Of a stretch of 13,573 nucleotides of DNA, positions 13,078 through 13,573 are shown in pieces. Origin of the DNA: Actinomycetes bacterium (lineage in GTDB: Bacteria; Actinomycetota; Acidimicrobiia; Acidimicrobiales; RAAP-2); assembly GCA_021826255.1 (NCBI GenBank), contig JAKBAZ010000019.1:1-13573 (forward strand), in the 5' to 3' direction. A program made the position numbers and the translations under genes. Numbering within the stretch: position 1 is the first letter of the stretch; each line of letters starts with the position of its first letter. The notes beneath the pieces were generated by a model that had not been told where the DNA came from, ran no database searches, and saw only the letters and a list, made by a program, of their open reading frames with translations.

Positions 13078-13573
13078 CTACAAGACCTTCGAGAGGAAGC
13101 TCTTTAGGCGATCCGTCTCGGGAGTGACCAAGATCTTCTTCGGATCCCCGGACTCGTAGATGATGCCCTGGTCCATGAAGTACGCCGAATCGGCGACTTC
13201 ACGGGCGAAGCCCATCTCGTGGGTCACGACAATCATGGTCATCCCGGATCGAGCCAAGTCCTTCATCACGTCCAGCACCTCTCCTACGAGTTCCGGGTCG
13301 AGTGCGGAGGTTGGTTCGTCAAAGAGCATTAATTTGGGATCCATTGCGAGGGCCCGCGCGATAGCGACGCGCTGTTGCTGGCCACCACTCAACTGGGACG
13401 GGTACGCATCGGCCTTCGCTGCGAGCCCCACTCGCTCCAACAGCTCTGTCGCCCGTGCTTTCGCGTCCGCGGGGCTCATACCTCGGACCTTCACCGGGCC
13501 AAGGGTGACGTTAGCCAACGCCGTGAGGTGAGGGAAGAGATTGAACCGCTGAAAGACCATACCGATACTCGAT
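13078..13573 (-). CDS. Polar amino-acid ABC transporter ATP-binding subunit (GlnQ/HisP type), N-terminus cut by window edge
   Basis: The last 164 residues of an ABC ATPase are visible. The frame stays open to base 13573 and reads IGMVFQRFNLFPHLT, the Q-loop typical of GlnQ/HisP/ArtP proteins, so the ATG at 13560 is internal. Further on come LSGGQQQRVAIARAL (signature, about 13392-13348), LMLFDEPTSALDPE (Walker B and D-loop, about 13332-13291) and VTHEMGF with the switch histidine near 13221. DPE-LVGEVL after the D-loop and THEMGFAREVAD are the usual marks of polar amino-acid importers. It would energise uptake of glutamate, glutamine or similar solutes; the permease and binding protein should lie to the right of the window. 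Only 20 bases separate it from the esterase gene, so the two are probably co-transcribed. Confidence 0.93.
   Translation of the reverse strand, partial: SSIGMVFQRFNLFPHLTALANVTLGPVKVRGMSPADAKARATELLERVGLAAKADAYPSQLSGGQQQRVAIARALAMDPKLMLFDEPTSALDPELVGEVLDVMKDLARSGMTMIVVTHEMGFAREVADSAYFMDQGIIYESGDPKKILVTPETDRLKSFLSKVL

Noticed and set aside
1..13573. tRNA, rRNA, CRISPR arrays, insertion sequences, att sites, toxin-antitoxin or phage-defence genes
   Set aside because: None are seen. Every gap between genes is 116 bases or shorter, with no arrays or long inverted repeats, and all genes have ordinary family assignments apart from the 86-residue protein.

Overview
No mobile element, CRISPR array, RNA gene or clear new system is visible. 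This is a dense chromosomal segment of housekeeping and transport genes. By eye it is about 60% GC and more than 95% coding. The many GTG starts, four-base stop/start overlaps, a DUF3040 protein, an actinobacterial-style HNH protein and TAnnnT -10 boxes placed for leaderless transcripts all point to an actinobacterium. A fused AccD-AccA carboxyltransferase and a short Trp/Arg-rich protein make me lean towards the class Acidimicrobiia. That class assignment is a guess.

Layout. (1) 1-2322, minus strand: a tight five-gene unit in the order DUF3040 membrane protein, ROK-family kinase or regulator, small basic protein, HNH nuclease-fold protein, lipoate-ligase-like protein (cut by the left edge). 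All five start with GTG, and three of the four junctions are GTGA overlaps. (2) 2439-3995, minus strand: a 14-helix DHA2 drug-efflux transporter. It is divergent from (3) an NhaA Na+/H+ antiporter at 4082-5212, plus strand. A CTAGCC-N4-GGCTAG palindrome lies between the two. (4) 5262-5699: a Fur-family metal-responsive repressor. (5) 5764-7466: a two-gene ABC-2 exporter. (6) 7537-9384: the fused carboxyltransferase, which would make malonyl-CoA or a related carboxylated acyl-CoA. (7) 9343-13573, minus strand: the end of a polar amino-acid ABC transporter ATPase, an HSL-family esterase, a second DHA2 transporter and a CaiB/BaiF CoA-transferase. The CoA-transferase collides tail to tail with the carboxyltransferase, and the two coding regions overlap by 42 bases.

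How it fits together. Membrane transport dominates: two DHA2 exporters, NhaA, one ABC-2 exporter and one amino-acid importer ATPase. The rest is acyl-CoA metabolism (carboxyltransferase, CoA-transferase, possible lipoate ligase) and a metal sensor. The most interesting features are regulatory. The hexamer TAGGCT occurs four times, always between genes and at promoter-like positions. All four plus-strand transcription units have a TAnnnT-type hexamer 6-7 bases before the start codon and no Shine-Dalgarno sequence, so they are probably leaderless. The minus-strand units that begin in this window with their own upstream region have Shine-Dalgarno sequences.
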